A DNA stretch of 64,000 bases from Acidobacteriota bacterium (GCA_019639155.1 JAHBSJ010000011.1:45046-109045); one strand, 5' to 3'. Shown: positions 35,479 to 43,410, numbered from the stretch's first letter. A program made the numbers and translations. The notes: a model not told the origin generated them from the letters alone.

Positions 35479-35569
35479 ACCGAACCATCGCATGCACGGG
35501 AGCGGCGGTGGCCAGCGAAATGTGAAATCAACGTAAACTCCCGCCGCCCCGTGATGCGGGTCGTTAGAC
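35479..35569 (+). mobile_element. attC-like recombination site 1
   Basis: R'' box ACCGAAC (one off RYYYAAC) at 35479-35485 and R' box GTTAGAC (perfect GTTRRRY) at 35563-35569. The left stem CGCATGCACGGGAGCGGCGG pairs with the complement of CCGCCGCCCCGTGATGCG with single unpaired G and A bases on one strand, the extrahelical bases typical of attC. Confidence 0.75.
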
Positions 35570-35581
35570 GCCCAAGTCCGC

Positions 35582-36178
35582 ATGTACGACTGGATCAATG
35601 CCATCACCCGCACCGTCGAGCCTATTAACGACTCGATCTACGGCCCGCGGTACCGCTGTTCGCTGACCCTGAAGGACGGCACTTTCCTCCCGTGCGCTGT
35701 AATTCAGTCAAGGCAAAGGCTGGTGGATCTGGCGAAGCGGCGGTTTAAGGAGGAGTTGAGCGGACGAGGGCACCTCGGGGGACCTGATCCTTACGACCAA
35801 ATCGTCACTGTTTTCGTCGCAGGCGGGAATCGAGTGAACGACTACGATGTCGCTTCGTCGTCACACTCTAAGTACGCGATTCCACTGTCGTTGCTTCGTC
35901 AGATCCATGGTGAAACGACGATGGGCTGGACAGGGTGGGTATTTCGAATGCGAGATGGCCGGCAGTTCTCATACGGTAGCTCGTTTAACACTGAGTTCTT
36001 CCAGCTCCCTGATGGATACGAGTTTTCGGACGTCGCGGATGTCATAAATCACTCTTTCGTCAACGCCACGGGTGATATTGTCAGCCTTCGCGAAGGCGAG
36101 TCCTTGCCGAATAGCTACCGTGTCGAGAATCTATTTCGGGAGAGGGCGTACTTTACCTGCGCGGTAGACGGCGTCTAA
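35582..36178 (+). CDS. Cassette B gene: hypothetical protein
   Basis: 198 residues, starting 13 bp after attC site 1. Its stop codon TAA lies inside the R'' box of attC site 2 (GTCTAAC), a hallmark of cassette genes. Soluble, mixed alpha/beta, with GWTGWVFRMRDGRQFSYGSSF and a C-terminal RERAYFTCAVDGV. No domain is recognised. No ribosome site is seen, so translation may be leaderless or coupled. Confidence 0.75.
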   Translation: MYDWINAITRTVEPINDSIYGPRYRCSLTLKDGTFLPCAVIQSRQRLVDLAKRRFKEELSGRGHLGGPDPYDQIVTVFVAGGNRVNDYDVASSSHSKYAIPLSLLRQIHGETTMGWTGWVFRMRDGRQFSYGSSFNTEFFQLPDGYEFSDVADVINHSFVNATGDIVSLREGESLPNSYRVENLFRERAYFTCAVDGV

Positions 36179-36260
36179 CAAATCGTTGGAGCGGACGCGT
36201 GGACGATAAAGTGCCAAGCTCATACACCGGCGCGCGCGCCGCTCAACTCAACCGTTAGAT
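36173..36260 (+). mobile_element. attC-like recombination site 2
   Basis: R'' GTCTAAC (36173-36179) and R' GTTAGAT (36254-36260), both perfect to consensus. The stem half TTGGAGCGGACGCG pairs with the far half CGCGCCGCTCAA apart from single extra G and A bases. 88 bp with a variable centre: a textbook attC. Confidence 0.9.
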
Positions 36261-36288
36261 TGATTACTTGAAAGCTGAGCGCAGGAAC

Positions 36289-36575
36289 ATGAAGCGCGTG
36301 CTTATATCCATTGCTTGCGGCGTTATCCTGACGACTGTCCTGACCACCGTAGGCATATCTCAAGGGACGAGGGGGTCTGTCTGCTTTTTCGTCTGGCATG
36401 CCTGTCTGGTTCAACTCGTGGTGCACACGCCGGAAAATGACATCCACGAGGGCAGCCCCATCGTTTTTTTGGCTGCGTCCTCGGGGTTTTGGCAGGCGTG
36501 CCCATTTACTCACTTATAACTTATGGAGCGCTTACGCTCTATGGACGCTCGATGAAGCGCGGGGAAGGTGAATAA
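36289..36575 (+). pseudogene. Cassette C gene: small two-helix membrane protein, frameshifted at a T7 run
   Basis: From ATG 36289 the frame reads MKRVLISIACGVILTTVL ... ENDIHEGSPIVFL and then runs out to a stop at 36519. If one T is added to the seven-T run (36464-36470), the frame continues as FFGCVLGVLAGVPIYSLITY and then GALTLYGRSMKRGEGE, stopping at 36573-36575, 23 bp before attC site 3. The restored protein has two hydrophobic helices, like many cassette-encoded small membrane proteins. This is either a real inactivating or phase-variable slip, or a sequencing error in the homopolymer. Confidence 0.72.
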
Positions 36576-36598
36576 TTGCGGAGGCGGTGCGCGGAGCA

Positions 36599-36654
36599 AT
36601 CTAACAACGGCATGCACCCGATCGCTCCGGGTCGCTGAGCTTGGGTCGTTAGTA
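36599..36654 (+). mobile_element. attC-like recombination site 3 (array end)
   Basis: R'' ATCTAAC (36599-36605) fits RYYYAAC; the far end has GTTAGTA (36648-36654), only partly GTTRRRY. The short centre has ACCCG ... CGGGT. Because recombination cuts after the G of GTT, bases after 36648 belong to the flanking DNA, here the antisense stop codon of the glyS remnant. That explains the imperfect R'. Confidence 0.65.
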
Positions 36655-36792
36655 AGATAATCGTACTTCTAAATACGATCTCAATTGTTCAACCGAAACG
36701 CGCTCCTGCTCCCACGTGTCGCGGACGGTGACGGCTGCATCTTCGAGCGATTCGTGATCGACGGTGACGCGGAATAAAACTCCAATGGCTTC
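36649..36792 (-). pseudogene. Remnant of a second glyS 3' end
   Basis: 48 codons in the glyS frame: IGVLFRVTVDHESLEDAAVT, then VRDTWEQERVSVEQLRSYLE, then VRLSY and TAA. The live gene end reads DEIGTPFCVTVDHESLEDEA...VRDRDTWEQERVSIDALKEFLKTRL. Nucleotides are nearly identical over about 90 bp (6-bp gap), then the last codons differ. It begins directly after the DUF5615 stop. Reads as the older glyS tail, displaced by the insertion of the DUF433/DUF5615 pair. Confidence 0.88.
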
Positions 36793-36794
36793 TT

Positions 36795-37145
36795 TTATTT
36801 AATCGGGATAAAGATGACGCGGCCGCTTAGATCGATGTTTTCATTTTCTGCGATCTTGGCGATATCTTCAATGACTCTTCCGATCGGTGCATTCTGGGAA
36901 ACCGCGATCATGCCCGGAAATTCCTTTTCGTTCTTGATTCGATCGTACCCGAAAGCGATCATTGTCGCGACGTCGTGTGTCAGCAATATCCGGCCTTCGC
37001 CCGCCGCCCATTCAAGAACTTCGACGTCATCTACGCCGATCAATCCGACCTCGTGAACTCGCGCGATATCGATCTCTAACGATAGCCTACGAAGACCGCG
37101 CACAATGCGATTGTTGAGATCTTCGTCGGCGAGAAACTTCGGCAT
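36795..37145 (-). CDS. DUF5615 PIN-like toxin
   Basis: 116 residues. Family pattern: KFLADEDLNNRIVRGLRR at the start (acidic ligands D8/E9), EVGLIGVDDVEVLEWAA, and GRILLTHDVATM with the second acidic site. Members of COG4634/DUF5615 are PIN-related nucleases predicted to be toxins and usually follow a DUF433 antitoxin, as here (16-bp gap). It is followed immediately by the glyS remnant. Confidence 0.88.
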   Translation of the reverse strand: MPKFLADEDLNNRIVRGLRRLSLEIDIARVHEVGLIGVDDVEVLEWAAGEGRILLTHDVATMIAFGYDRIKNEKEFPGMIAVSQNAPIGRVIEDIAKIAENENIDLSGRVIFIPIK

Positions 37146-37161
37146 TCTTACCTTTCTTTAG

Positions 37162-37488
37162 TTAGGAACCGTTACGCGACAGCAATCGTTCACGAATGAT
37201 CTGAGGGTCAAACCTTGCTTCGATCTCTAGCCGCAGATGTTCGTTCTGCTCGGCCCGCTCTGCAAGATACTGCTCGACCTCGTTCCGGTTCTGCAGGTAA
37301 TAGTTGATCGCAGAATAGACATCGCCCAGAGTAAGCGAATCGAAATCCAACGCGATCTCTTCAGGAGAATGGCCTTGATTGAATGCGATGATCACGGAGT
37401 CCAAGGAAACCCGCGTACTGCCAATGCGCATCACCCCTGCGTCCGTGCGATTGTAGGCAAATTCAGATGTGGTAACGCTCACTGTCAT
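37162..37488 (-). CDS. DUF433 antitoxin
   Basis: 108 residues. DUF433 (COG2442) core: GVMRIGSTRVSLDSVIIAFNQG followed by HSPEEIALDFDSLTLGDVYS, a helix-turn-helix-like domain with charged C-terminal helix (NEVEQYLAERAEQNEHLRLE). Antitoxin of the pair with the DUF5615 gene that follows, and the likely autorepressor of the unit. It begins 21 bp after the glyS stop, so readthrough from glyS is possible. Confidence 0.88.
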   Translation of the reverse strand: MTVSVTTSEFAYNRTDAGVMRIGSTRVSLDSVIIAFNQGHSPEEIALDFDSLTLGDVYSAINYYLQNRNEVEQYLAERAEQNEHLRLEIEARFDPQIIRERLLSRNGS

Positions 37489-37509
37489 ACGCGTATTTTA
37501 GCATAAGCT

Positions 37510-38895
37510 CTATAGGCGGGTCTTTAAAAACTCCTTTAAGGCATCGATCGAAACCCGCTCCTGCTCCCACGTGTCGCGGTCGCGGACGGTGACGGCTTCA
37601 TCTTCGAGCGATTCGTGATCGACGGTGACGCAAAACGGCGTGCCGATCTCGTCCTGGCGGGCGTAGAGCTTGCCGATGCCGCCGGTGTCGTCGTAAACGG
37701 CACGCATCGAGGGCTGCAGGTCTTTCTTTATCTTCCGTGCCATCTCGACGATCTCCGGCTTATTTTTCGCCAGCGGCAGAACGGCGACCTTGATCGGCGC
37801 AATTTCGGGTTTGAGTTTTAGAATGACGCGTGTCTCGCCTTTGTCGTTCGTCCGTTCGGTGTAGGCGTCCATCATCACGGCGAGCAGAGTTCGGTTCACA
37901 CCGGTCGAAGGCTCGATGATATAAGGATAAAAGCGCTCGTTCGTCTGCGGATCGAAATACGAAAGGTCTTCGGTCGAATCGGGATTCAGGCGGTTGCCTT
38001 CGGCGTCTTCGGGCTTTTTCGAATGCACGCGAAGATCATAATCCGTGCGGTTCGCAATGCCCATCAGCTCGTCCCACTGCTTCGCTTCGTCCTCGCGTTC
38101 AGGAAAAAAGCGGTAAAGAATATCGACCGTCCGCTCGCTGTAATGTGCAAGCTCTTCCTTGGTCTGCTCGTAATGTTTCAGATTTGCCGACGATATACCG
38201 AGCGACCGCAGCCATTCGTCAAAGCCGTCGATCCATTCCTGATGTGCTCTTGCGGCGGCGTCGGGCCGCACGAAATATTCGATCTCCATCTGCTCGAATT
38301 CACGCGTGCGGAAAATAAAATTGCCCGGCGTCACTTCGTTGCGAAAAGCCTTACCTATCTGTGCAATGCCGAACGGCAGCTTTCGCCGCGACGTGTCGAG
38401 CACGTTCTTGAAATTGACGAAAATGCCCTGCGCCGTCTCAGGCCGCAGATATGCCAACGCCGTCGGGTCGTCATCCGCCGACGCGGCACCGACCGTCGTG
38501 CGGAACATCAGATTAAAAGCACGCGATTCGGTCAGATTCGTTGAGCCGCAGTTCGAGCATACGAATTTGCCCTCATCGTTCTTATCGAGTTTGTCTTCGC
38601 GAAGACGCGTCTTACAGTCGCGGCAATCGACCAGCGGATCGGAAAACGTCGTCTCGTGTCCCGAATATTTCCATACATTACGGTTCAAAATGATGGACGA
38701 ATCCAGTCCCTCGATGTCGTCGCGTTCATAAACGGCCCAGTTCCACCAGCTCTTTTTGATGTTGTTCGCCAACTCTACGCCCAGCGGCCCGTAATCCCAC
38801 GACGAGCCAAGCCCGCCGTAAATATCCGATGCAGGGTAAACAAAACCTCGGCGCTTTGAGAGAGAGACGATCGTTTCAATATTAGGTGCGGCCAT
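37510..38895 (-). CDS. glyS: Glycyl-tRNA synthetase, single-chain (alpha2) type
   Basis: 461 residues. Class II synthetase charging tRNA-Gly. N terminus IETIVSLSKRRGFVYPASDIYGG with GSSWDYGPLG, a zinc-like pair CRDCKTRLRED ... CSNCG, motif 2 region FRNEVTPGNFIFRTREFEQME, motif 3 region IIEPSTGVNRTLLAVM, then the anticodon domain with VTVDHESLEDEAVTVRDRD. Complete. Its 3' end has a diverged second copy 0.8 kb further on, across a toxin-antitoxin pair. Confidence 0.96.
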   Translation of the reverse strand: MAAPNIETIVSLSKRRGFVYPASDIYGGLGSSWDYGPLGVELANNIKKSWWNWAVYERDDIEGLDSSIILNRNVWKYSGHETTFSDPLVDCRDCKTRLREDKLDKNDEGKFVCSNCGSTNLTESRAFNLMFRTTVGAASADDDPTALAYLRPETAQGIFVNFKNVLDTSRRKLPFGIAQIGKAFRNEVTPGNFIFRTREFEQMEIEYFVRPDAAARAHQEWIDGFDEWLRSLGISSANLKHYEQTKEELAHYSERTVDILYRFFPEREDEAKQWDELMGIANRTDYDLRVHSKKPEDAEGNRLNPDSTEDLSYFDPQTNERFYPYIIEPSTGVNRTLLAVMMDAYTERTNDKGETRVILKLKPEIAPIKVAVLPLAKNKPEIVEMARKIKKDLQPSMRAVYDDTGGIGKLYARQDEIGTPFCVTVDHESLEDEAVTVRDRDTWEQERVSIDALKEFLKTRL

Positions 38896-38934
38896 AATTA
38901 TGAACTTAAGATGTTACAACGAAAGCTGAAATAA

Positions 38935-38958
38935 GAAAAAGGACGGCCGAAGCCGTCC
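38935..38958 (-). terminator. Rho-independent terminator of the PEGA-type gene
   Basis: On the minus strand: GGACGGC-TTCG-GCCGTCC followed by TTTTTC. Perfect 7-bp GC stem with UUCG loop, 27 bp beyond the stop codon at 38986. Confidence 0.93.
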
Positions 38959-38985
38959 CTTAGGAATGATCACAAGTTCCCTCTA

Positions 38986-39939
38986 TTAGCGAACCACAGG
39001 GAGCGAAGCTCCCGGCGGGACGATCCAAACCTCGTAGCTGGATTTCGTCCTCGGACTGCCGCGGACGATCTGGATACGCCGCGGGTCGAAACGCCGCGTT
39101 TTGACCATATAATCCAAAGCCCTTTGCGACAAACGCTCATAAGTATTACGGGTCGTGCTCGCACGGTCGGTGCCCGGATAGATGATCACATAAAGCTGAG
39201 CATCGGGGATGTTCTGAGCCTGAATGACGCAGTTGTCAAAACGTGCTTTGTCCTCGTCGGCCGCACGGGCCTCAAATTCGTCACAGCGGAACGGACGCGG
39301 CGGTTCCGGATCCGGCAGCTTCGAAACGAACGTCGGCACCGAGATGACCTGACGGCAGCGGTCGTCGTAAACGTCGTCATTCACATCGAGCGATGCGTTG
39401 ATGGTCTGACCGCCGAGCCCGCGTGAATCGATAGTTATGGTCGGCGTACCGAGTCCGCTTGTCACGCGTGCCGACCCCGGCGAAACCGTCCACGCATATC
39501 GCAGCGGGATCGGTGCCGTTCCGGAATTTATCGCTGCAAAAGTGACTAGATCGCCTTCGCTGATGCGATCCGGGCCTTCAAGATAAAAGCGATACGGACA
39601 TGCCTTAGTGATGGTCTCTTCGACGATCTTGATGCATATACAATGCTTTGACTGTCTGCGTATCTCCACTTCCTTAGTGAATTTCTTGCCGTTCGGCCCT
39701 TCGATCTCAAGCGTGTGAAATCCCGGCGTCAGCAGAAACTCTGCCGGCGTGGCCACACCGCTCATTCCTTTATAAACGCCGTCGATCTTCACTGGATATG
39801 CCGCCGGCGTCGTCTGTACCGTCAGCATGCCCAGATCCTTCGGGATCTTCTTGTCCTTCCCATTGCCGTATGCGGCAAATGTCCCGGCGACAAAAGCTAC
39901 CACCAAAACTGCGATCGTTCTGTTCAAAAATGTACGCAT
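38986..39939 (-). CDS. Secreted PEGA/Ig-like repeat protein
   Basis: 317 residues from ATG 39939, chosen because AGAGGAAAG lies just upstream; the frame also opens at 40002. Signal peptide TIAVLVVAFVAGTFAAYG. PEGA-like domain (about 35-90: LGMLTVQTTPAAYPVKIDG with FHTLEIEGPNGKKF), then a PKD/Ig-like segment (YAWTVSPGSARVTSG) and a C-terminal alpha/beta part ALDYMVKTRRFDPRRIQIVRG that recalls OmpA-type peptidoglycan-binding domains, though key residues are not certain. Probably a periplasmic or surface protein. Confidence 0.75.
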   Translation of the reverse strand: MRTFLNRTIAVLVVAFVAGTFAAYGNGKDKKIPKDLGMLTVQTTPAAYPVKIDGVYKGMSGVATPAEFLLTPGFHTLEIEGPNGKKFTKEVEIRRQSKHCICIKIVEETITKACPYRFYLEGPDRISEGDLVTFAAINSGTAPIPLRYAWTVSPGSARVTSGLGTPTITIDSRGLGGQTINASLDVNDDVYDDRCRQVISVPTFVSKLPDPEPPRPFRCDEFEARAADEDKARFDNCVIQAQNIPDAQLYVIIYPGTDRASTTRNTYERLSQRALDYMVKTRRFDPRRIQIVRGSPRTKSSYEVWIVPPGASLPVVR

Positions 39940-40048
39940 CGTACTTTCCTCTTCCCTATCCGGCATTGCCGGTATTATTGCACTCAAAGAAAATCGGGGC
40001 AAATTCCCGACCGGGACCCTTTATGAGCCCCGGCCGGTTCAAATCACA

Positions 40049-40885
40049 CTATTCTTCCGTTTCGTCTTCAGCGATATCTTTCTTTCTGCCGAACCTGCGG
40101 CGTGCCGCAAACCCGATAGAAGCCAGTCCCGTACCGAAGAGCAAGATCGTTACCGGTTCCGGGATCGGTTCCGGCGGCGTCGGCGACGGAGTTACCGGCG
40201 GCGGTGTCGGCGTCGGCGACTTTGGCGGTGTCGGCGTCGGCGTCACCTGCGGTGTCGGCGTCGGTGTAACACCCGGCGTCGGCGTCGGAGTGACCTTCGG
40301 AGTCGGGGTCGGCGTCGGCGTCGTCGGCGGCGTCGGGGTCGGAGTTGGGGTCACGCCCGGCGTCGGGGTCGGCGTCGGCGTAATGCCCGGCGTCGGGGTC
40401 GGCGTCGGCGTAATGCCCGGCGTCGGGGTAGGTGTCGGCGTCACCTGGGGCGTCGGCGTCGGTGTCGTTGGCGGCGTCTGCGTCGGCGTCGGGGTATCCT
40501 TCTTCCGGGTTATCAAGATTGCGGCGATCGGGATCGCTGCCAGGCCCAGCAGCGTCCACTTCGGGAAACCGCGTTTGATGACCTCTGCCTCCTCACAGTC
40601 GCAAACATCATCTTCTACGATCTCGGTCCGCGTTTCAGTTATCACACGATCGTCTTGCTGTTTGGCCTTCTTCTTGTCGTCATCGTCATCGACAACGGCG
40701 ACCATTGAGCCGTCCGCTATCCGAAGCCGCGTGAAATTAACGCTATCGGCTTTGCCAGGACGAGCGTTGACGATCTGTATCACCTGATCGAACCTCACCG
40801 GTCCGGCCTCGATACGCGAAAAGCCCGCGAGGACCGACATTACGCAGACCGCAGACAATAACACCCTGAAATTCATATTCTTCAT
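40049..40885 (-). CDS. PEP-CTERM sorting-signal protein with long Thr-Pro linker
   Basis: 278 residues. N-terminal signal segment ([20 protein letters not shown]), a small domain ending in an acidic/Lys-rich run, an internal hydrophobic stretch [20 protein letters not shown], about 100 residues of TPTPTP-type linker, then the PEP-CTERM signal [20 protein letters not shown] followed by RRRFGRKK. The signal implies handling by an exosortase (not in the window) and surface delivery. Unusually, eleven residues follow the basic cluster, and a second transmembrane-like segment precedes the linker. Confidence 0.85.
   Translation of the reverse strand: MKNMNFRVLLSAVCVMSVLAGFSRIEAGPVRFDQVIQIVNARPGKADSVNFTRLRIADGSMVAVVDDDDDKKKAKQQDDRVITETRTEIVEDDVCDCEEAEVIKRGFPKWTLLGLAAIPIAAILITRKKDTPTPTQTPPTTPTPTPQVTPTPTPTPGITPTPTPTPGITPTPTPTPGVTPTPTPTPPTTPTPTPTPKVTPTPTPGVTPTPTPQVTPTPTPPKSPTPTPPPVTPSPTPPEPIPEPVTILLFGTGLASIGFAARRRFGRKKDIAEDETEE
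40180..40500. repeat. GC-rich Thr/Pro-coding tandem repeat
   Basis: Imperfect units of GTCGGCGTCGG-type sequence (plus strand) coding the TPTPTPG-like linker of the PEP-CTERM protein. Prone to length change. The long plus-strand frames over it are artefacts of the repeat. Confidence 0.9.
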
Positions 40886-41163
40886 TGTTCGTACCCCGAA
40901 TGAACGGTTTGCTACGGCGAAAGCTCACGCGTTTCGCAGTCAATTGGCACTCAACTGTCGAATCGAATTTTTGGGGCTATGACATGGAAATTAGCAAATT
41001 TCCGGGCAAAATGCACTTGGGAAATAGGTATTTCCCTCTAAAATCACCCCAAAAAACGTGATTTTTCTAAAATCTTCGCAAAGAAATGTCGAATATCGGG
41101 CATTCTCCACAAAAATTTTGAACTTTTTCAAAATCCCTTCATTCCAGCTCATGCCGATAAAAT
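40886..41163. other. Spacer upstream of the PEP-CTERM gene with two palindromes
   Basis: No gene. Contains the perfect dyad GGGAAATA-GG-TATTTCCC (41019-41036) and AAATCAC-10 nt-GTGATTT (41041-41064). The first could be an operator for the leftward PEP-CTERM gene, whose start is 134 bp away. No clear promoter is seen. Confidence 0.5.
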
Positions 41164-41199
41164 GAAAAAACCGGCTACCACTAGATAGTGGTAACCGGT
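41164..41199 (-). terminator. Rho-independent terminator of rpsO-pnp
   Basis: On the minus strand: CCGGTTACCACTA-TC-TAGTGGTAGCCGG then TTTTTTC. Stem of about 13 pairs, 26 bp after the pnp stop. Confidence 0.92.
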
Positions 41200-41224
41200 G
41201 GTGTTTTCCGAATTTGGAGAAAGG

Positions 41225-43354
41225 TTATTCCTGGTCTTCGCCGCCTCCGTTCTTGGCCTTTTCTTCGGCAATTATCGCCTTGCGGGACAGTTTGACCTTG
41301 TTGCCTTCCTTGCCTATACATTTCACGAGGATCTGCTGGCCTTCTTTGAGTTCGTCACGGACGTCCTTGACGCGTCTATCGGATATCTCGGAAATGTGCA
41401 GAAGGCCGTCGAGGCCCGGAATGATCTCGACGAAAGCCCCGAAATCAACGATCCGCGAAACCGTTCCAAGATATGTTTCGCCGACCTCTGCCTCGGCCGT
41501 GATGGCCTTGATGCGGGCAATTGCCTCTTCCGCGGCGGCTCCGTCGTTCGTAGCGATCATCACGGTCCCGTCGTCCTCGATATCTATCTTGGCTCCGGTC
41601 TCTTCCGTCAACGCTCTGATCACCGAACCGCCCTTGCCGATGACATCGCGGATCTTGTCCGGATGGATCTTGATCGTGATGATACGAGGAGCATACATCG
41701 AAATGTCCTCACGCGGCTCGGCGATCGCCTCTTTCATCTTGTCGAGGATATGCAGCCGGCCTTTGCGTGCCTGCTCAAGAGCTTCCTGCAGGATCGCGGC
41801 GTTGATGCCCGAGACCTTAATATCCATCTGCAGGGCCGTTATGCCGTCCGCTGTTCCGGTGACCTTGAAATCCATATCGCCGTAATGGTCTTCGGCACCG
41901 GCGATATCGGAGAGGATCGCATATCGATTCCCTTCCATCACCAGCCCCATCGCGACGCCCGCAACGGGCTTTTTGATAGGCACACCGGCGTCCATCAGGC
42001 TCAGAATGCCGCCGCAGACCGTTGCCATCGATGACGATCCGTTCGATTCCGTTATATCGGAAACGATACGAAGCGTGTACGGGAAATCTGCTTCATCTGG
42101 AAGTACAGCCTGGATCGCACGTCGTGCAAGGTTTCCGTGGCCGATCTCGCGTCGCGACGAACCACCAAAGCGTCCCGTCTCACCGACCGAATACGGCGGA
42201 AAGTTGTAGTGCAGCATGAAGCGGCGTTTCACCTCGCCTTTTTCCAGGTCGTCCATGAACTGCTCGTCCATCTTCGTGCCCAGCGTAGTGGTTACCATGG
42301 CCTGCGTTTCGCCTCGCGTAAACAATGCCGAGCCGTGTACCCGCGGCAACCAGCTGACCTCGCAAGTGATCGGACGTATCTCAGAGAAACGGCGGCCGTC
42401 AGGACGGTGCTTCTTGCCGAGGATGTCCTCTCGAAAGATCTTCTCTTTCATGTGGCCGAACGCCTTCGACGCCATCACTCGTTTCTCGTGATCGTCTTCA
42501 GGATAGCTTTCGACGACCTCTTTCTTCAGAGCATCAACAGCGGCATAGCTCGATATTTTGTCCTTTCCGGTCGTGTCAAGAGCCTCACGCAGGCGTTCGC
42601 CGTAGTTCTTCTCGATCTCGGCAAGTATCGTGTCGTCAATTGAAGGCGGCTCGAATTCACGCTTGGTGATCTCGAGGGCCTTATAAAGCTCTTTCTGCCA
42701 GGCACAGAGCCGTTTGATCTCTCTGTGAGCAAGCATCAGGGCCTCGACCATGATGTTCTCTTCGACCTCATTCGCTTCGCATTCGACCATGCAGATAGCT
42801 TCTTCAGTTCCCGCAACAACCAAATTCAGTGTCGAATCGCGGCGTTCGTCGTATGTCGGATTGATAAGGTACTTCCCGTCGATCAGGCCTATGCGGACGC
42901 CAGCGATCGGGTTGTGAAACGGAATATCGGAAAGATACAAGGCACAAGACGCACCCGTGATCGCGATAACGTCCGGATCGTTGTCCGTATCTGCCGAAAC
43001 CACCGATGCGACGATCTGCGTTTCGTAACGATAACCGTCGGCGAACAGCGGACGCACCGGCCTGTCGATCAGCCGGCATGTAAGCACTTCCTTTTCGCTG
43101 GGACGTCCCTCGCGGCGGAAATAATTGCCCGGAATGCGTCCGGCCGAGAATGTATTTTCACGGTATTCGACCGTGAGCGGAAAGAAATCAAGCCCTTCCC
43201 GGGCCGTTTTTGCGCTGACCGCCGCTACGAGCAGCATTGTGTCGCCGTAGCGGATGATGACCGAACCATCGGCCTGTTTTGCGACCTTGCCGGTTTCTAC
43301 CGTTAGGTCCTTGCTGCCAAATTTAATTGACTCTTTTAAGTATTTTTTTCCCAT
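41225..43354 (-). CDS. pnp: Polyribonucleotide nucleotidyltransferase (PNPase)
   Basis: 709 residues. Phosphorolytic 3'-5' exoribonuclease of RNA turnover. Two RNase PH domains (first ~220 residues; second from about 320 with RRFMLHYNFPPYSVGETGRFGG and SDITESNGSSSMATVCGG), linker helix domain, KH domain with IRDVIGKGGSVI, and S1 domain VGETYLGTVSRIVDFGAFVEI. Gene order rpsO-pnp is conserved in many bacteria. A leader hairpin with T run stands just before its start. Confidence 0.97.
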   Translation of the reverse strand: MGKKYLKESIKFGSKDLTVETGKVAKQADGSVIIRYGDTMLLVAAVSAKTAREGLDFFPLTVEYRENTFSAGRIPGNYFRREGRPSEKEVLTCRLIDRPVRPLFADGYRYETQIVASVVSADTDNDPDVIAITGASCALYLSDIPFHNPIAGVRIGLIDGKYLINPTYDERRDSTLNLVVAGTEEAICMVECEANEVEENIMVEALMLAHREIKRLCAWQKELYKALEITKREFEPPSIDDTILAEIEKNYGERLREALDTTGKDKISSYAAVDALKKEVVESYPEDDHEKRVMASKAFGHMKEKIFREDILGKKHRPDGRRFSEIRPITCEVSWLPRVHGSALFTRGETQAMVTTTLGTKMDEQFMDDLEKGEVKRRFMLHYNFPPYSVGETGRFGGSSRREIGHGNLARRAIQAVLPDEADFPYTLRIVSDITESNGSSSMATVCGGILSLMDAGVPIKKPVAGVAMGLVMEGNRYAILSDIAGAEDHYGDMDFKVTGTADGITALQMDIKVSGINAAILQEALEQARKGRLHILDKMKEAIAEPREDISMYAPRIITIKIHPDKIRDVIGKGGSVIRALTEETGAKIDIEDDGTVMIATNDGAAAEEAIARIKAITAEAEVGETYLGTVSRIVDFGAFVEIIPGLDGLLHISEISDRRVKDVRDELKEGQQILVKCIGKEGNKVKLSRKAIIAEEKAKNGGGEDQE

Positions 43355-43368
43355 TGCTTTCTATTAAC

Positions 43369-43410
43369 AAAAAGGACGAAAGGAGCTGACCGTGAAGCCC
43401 TCTTTCGTCC
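43369..43410 (-). terminator. Hairpin plus T run between rpsO and pnp (attenuator candidate)
   Basis: On the minus strand: GGACGAAAG ... CTTTCGTCC then TTTTTG, ending 15 nt before the pnp ATG. It looks like an intrinsic terminator, or a processing hairpin of the kind used for PNPase self-control in enterobacteria. Confidence 0.65.

Noticed and set aside
35052..36654. Prophage or insertion-sequence fragment
   Set aside because: No transposase, integrase, terminal inverted repeats or phage structural frames; attC-like boxes explain the layout better.
39798..40787. Plus-strand Gly/Val-rich frames over the Thr-Pro repeat
   Set aside because: Made by the low-complexity repeat; the minus-strand product has a signal sequence and PEP-CTERM.
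40895..41010. Sigma54 promoter before the PEP-CTERM gene (minus strand TGCCCGG-AAAT-TTGCT)
   Set aside because: The essential GG of the -24 box is not kept.
41198..42034. Plus-strand frame of 278 residues opposite pnp
   Set aside because: Shadow of a long conserved gene; no ribosome site or family features.
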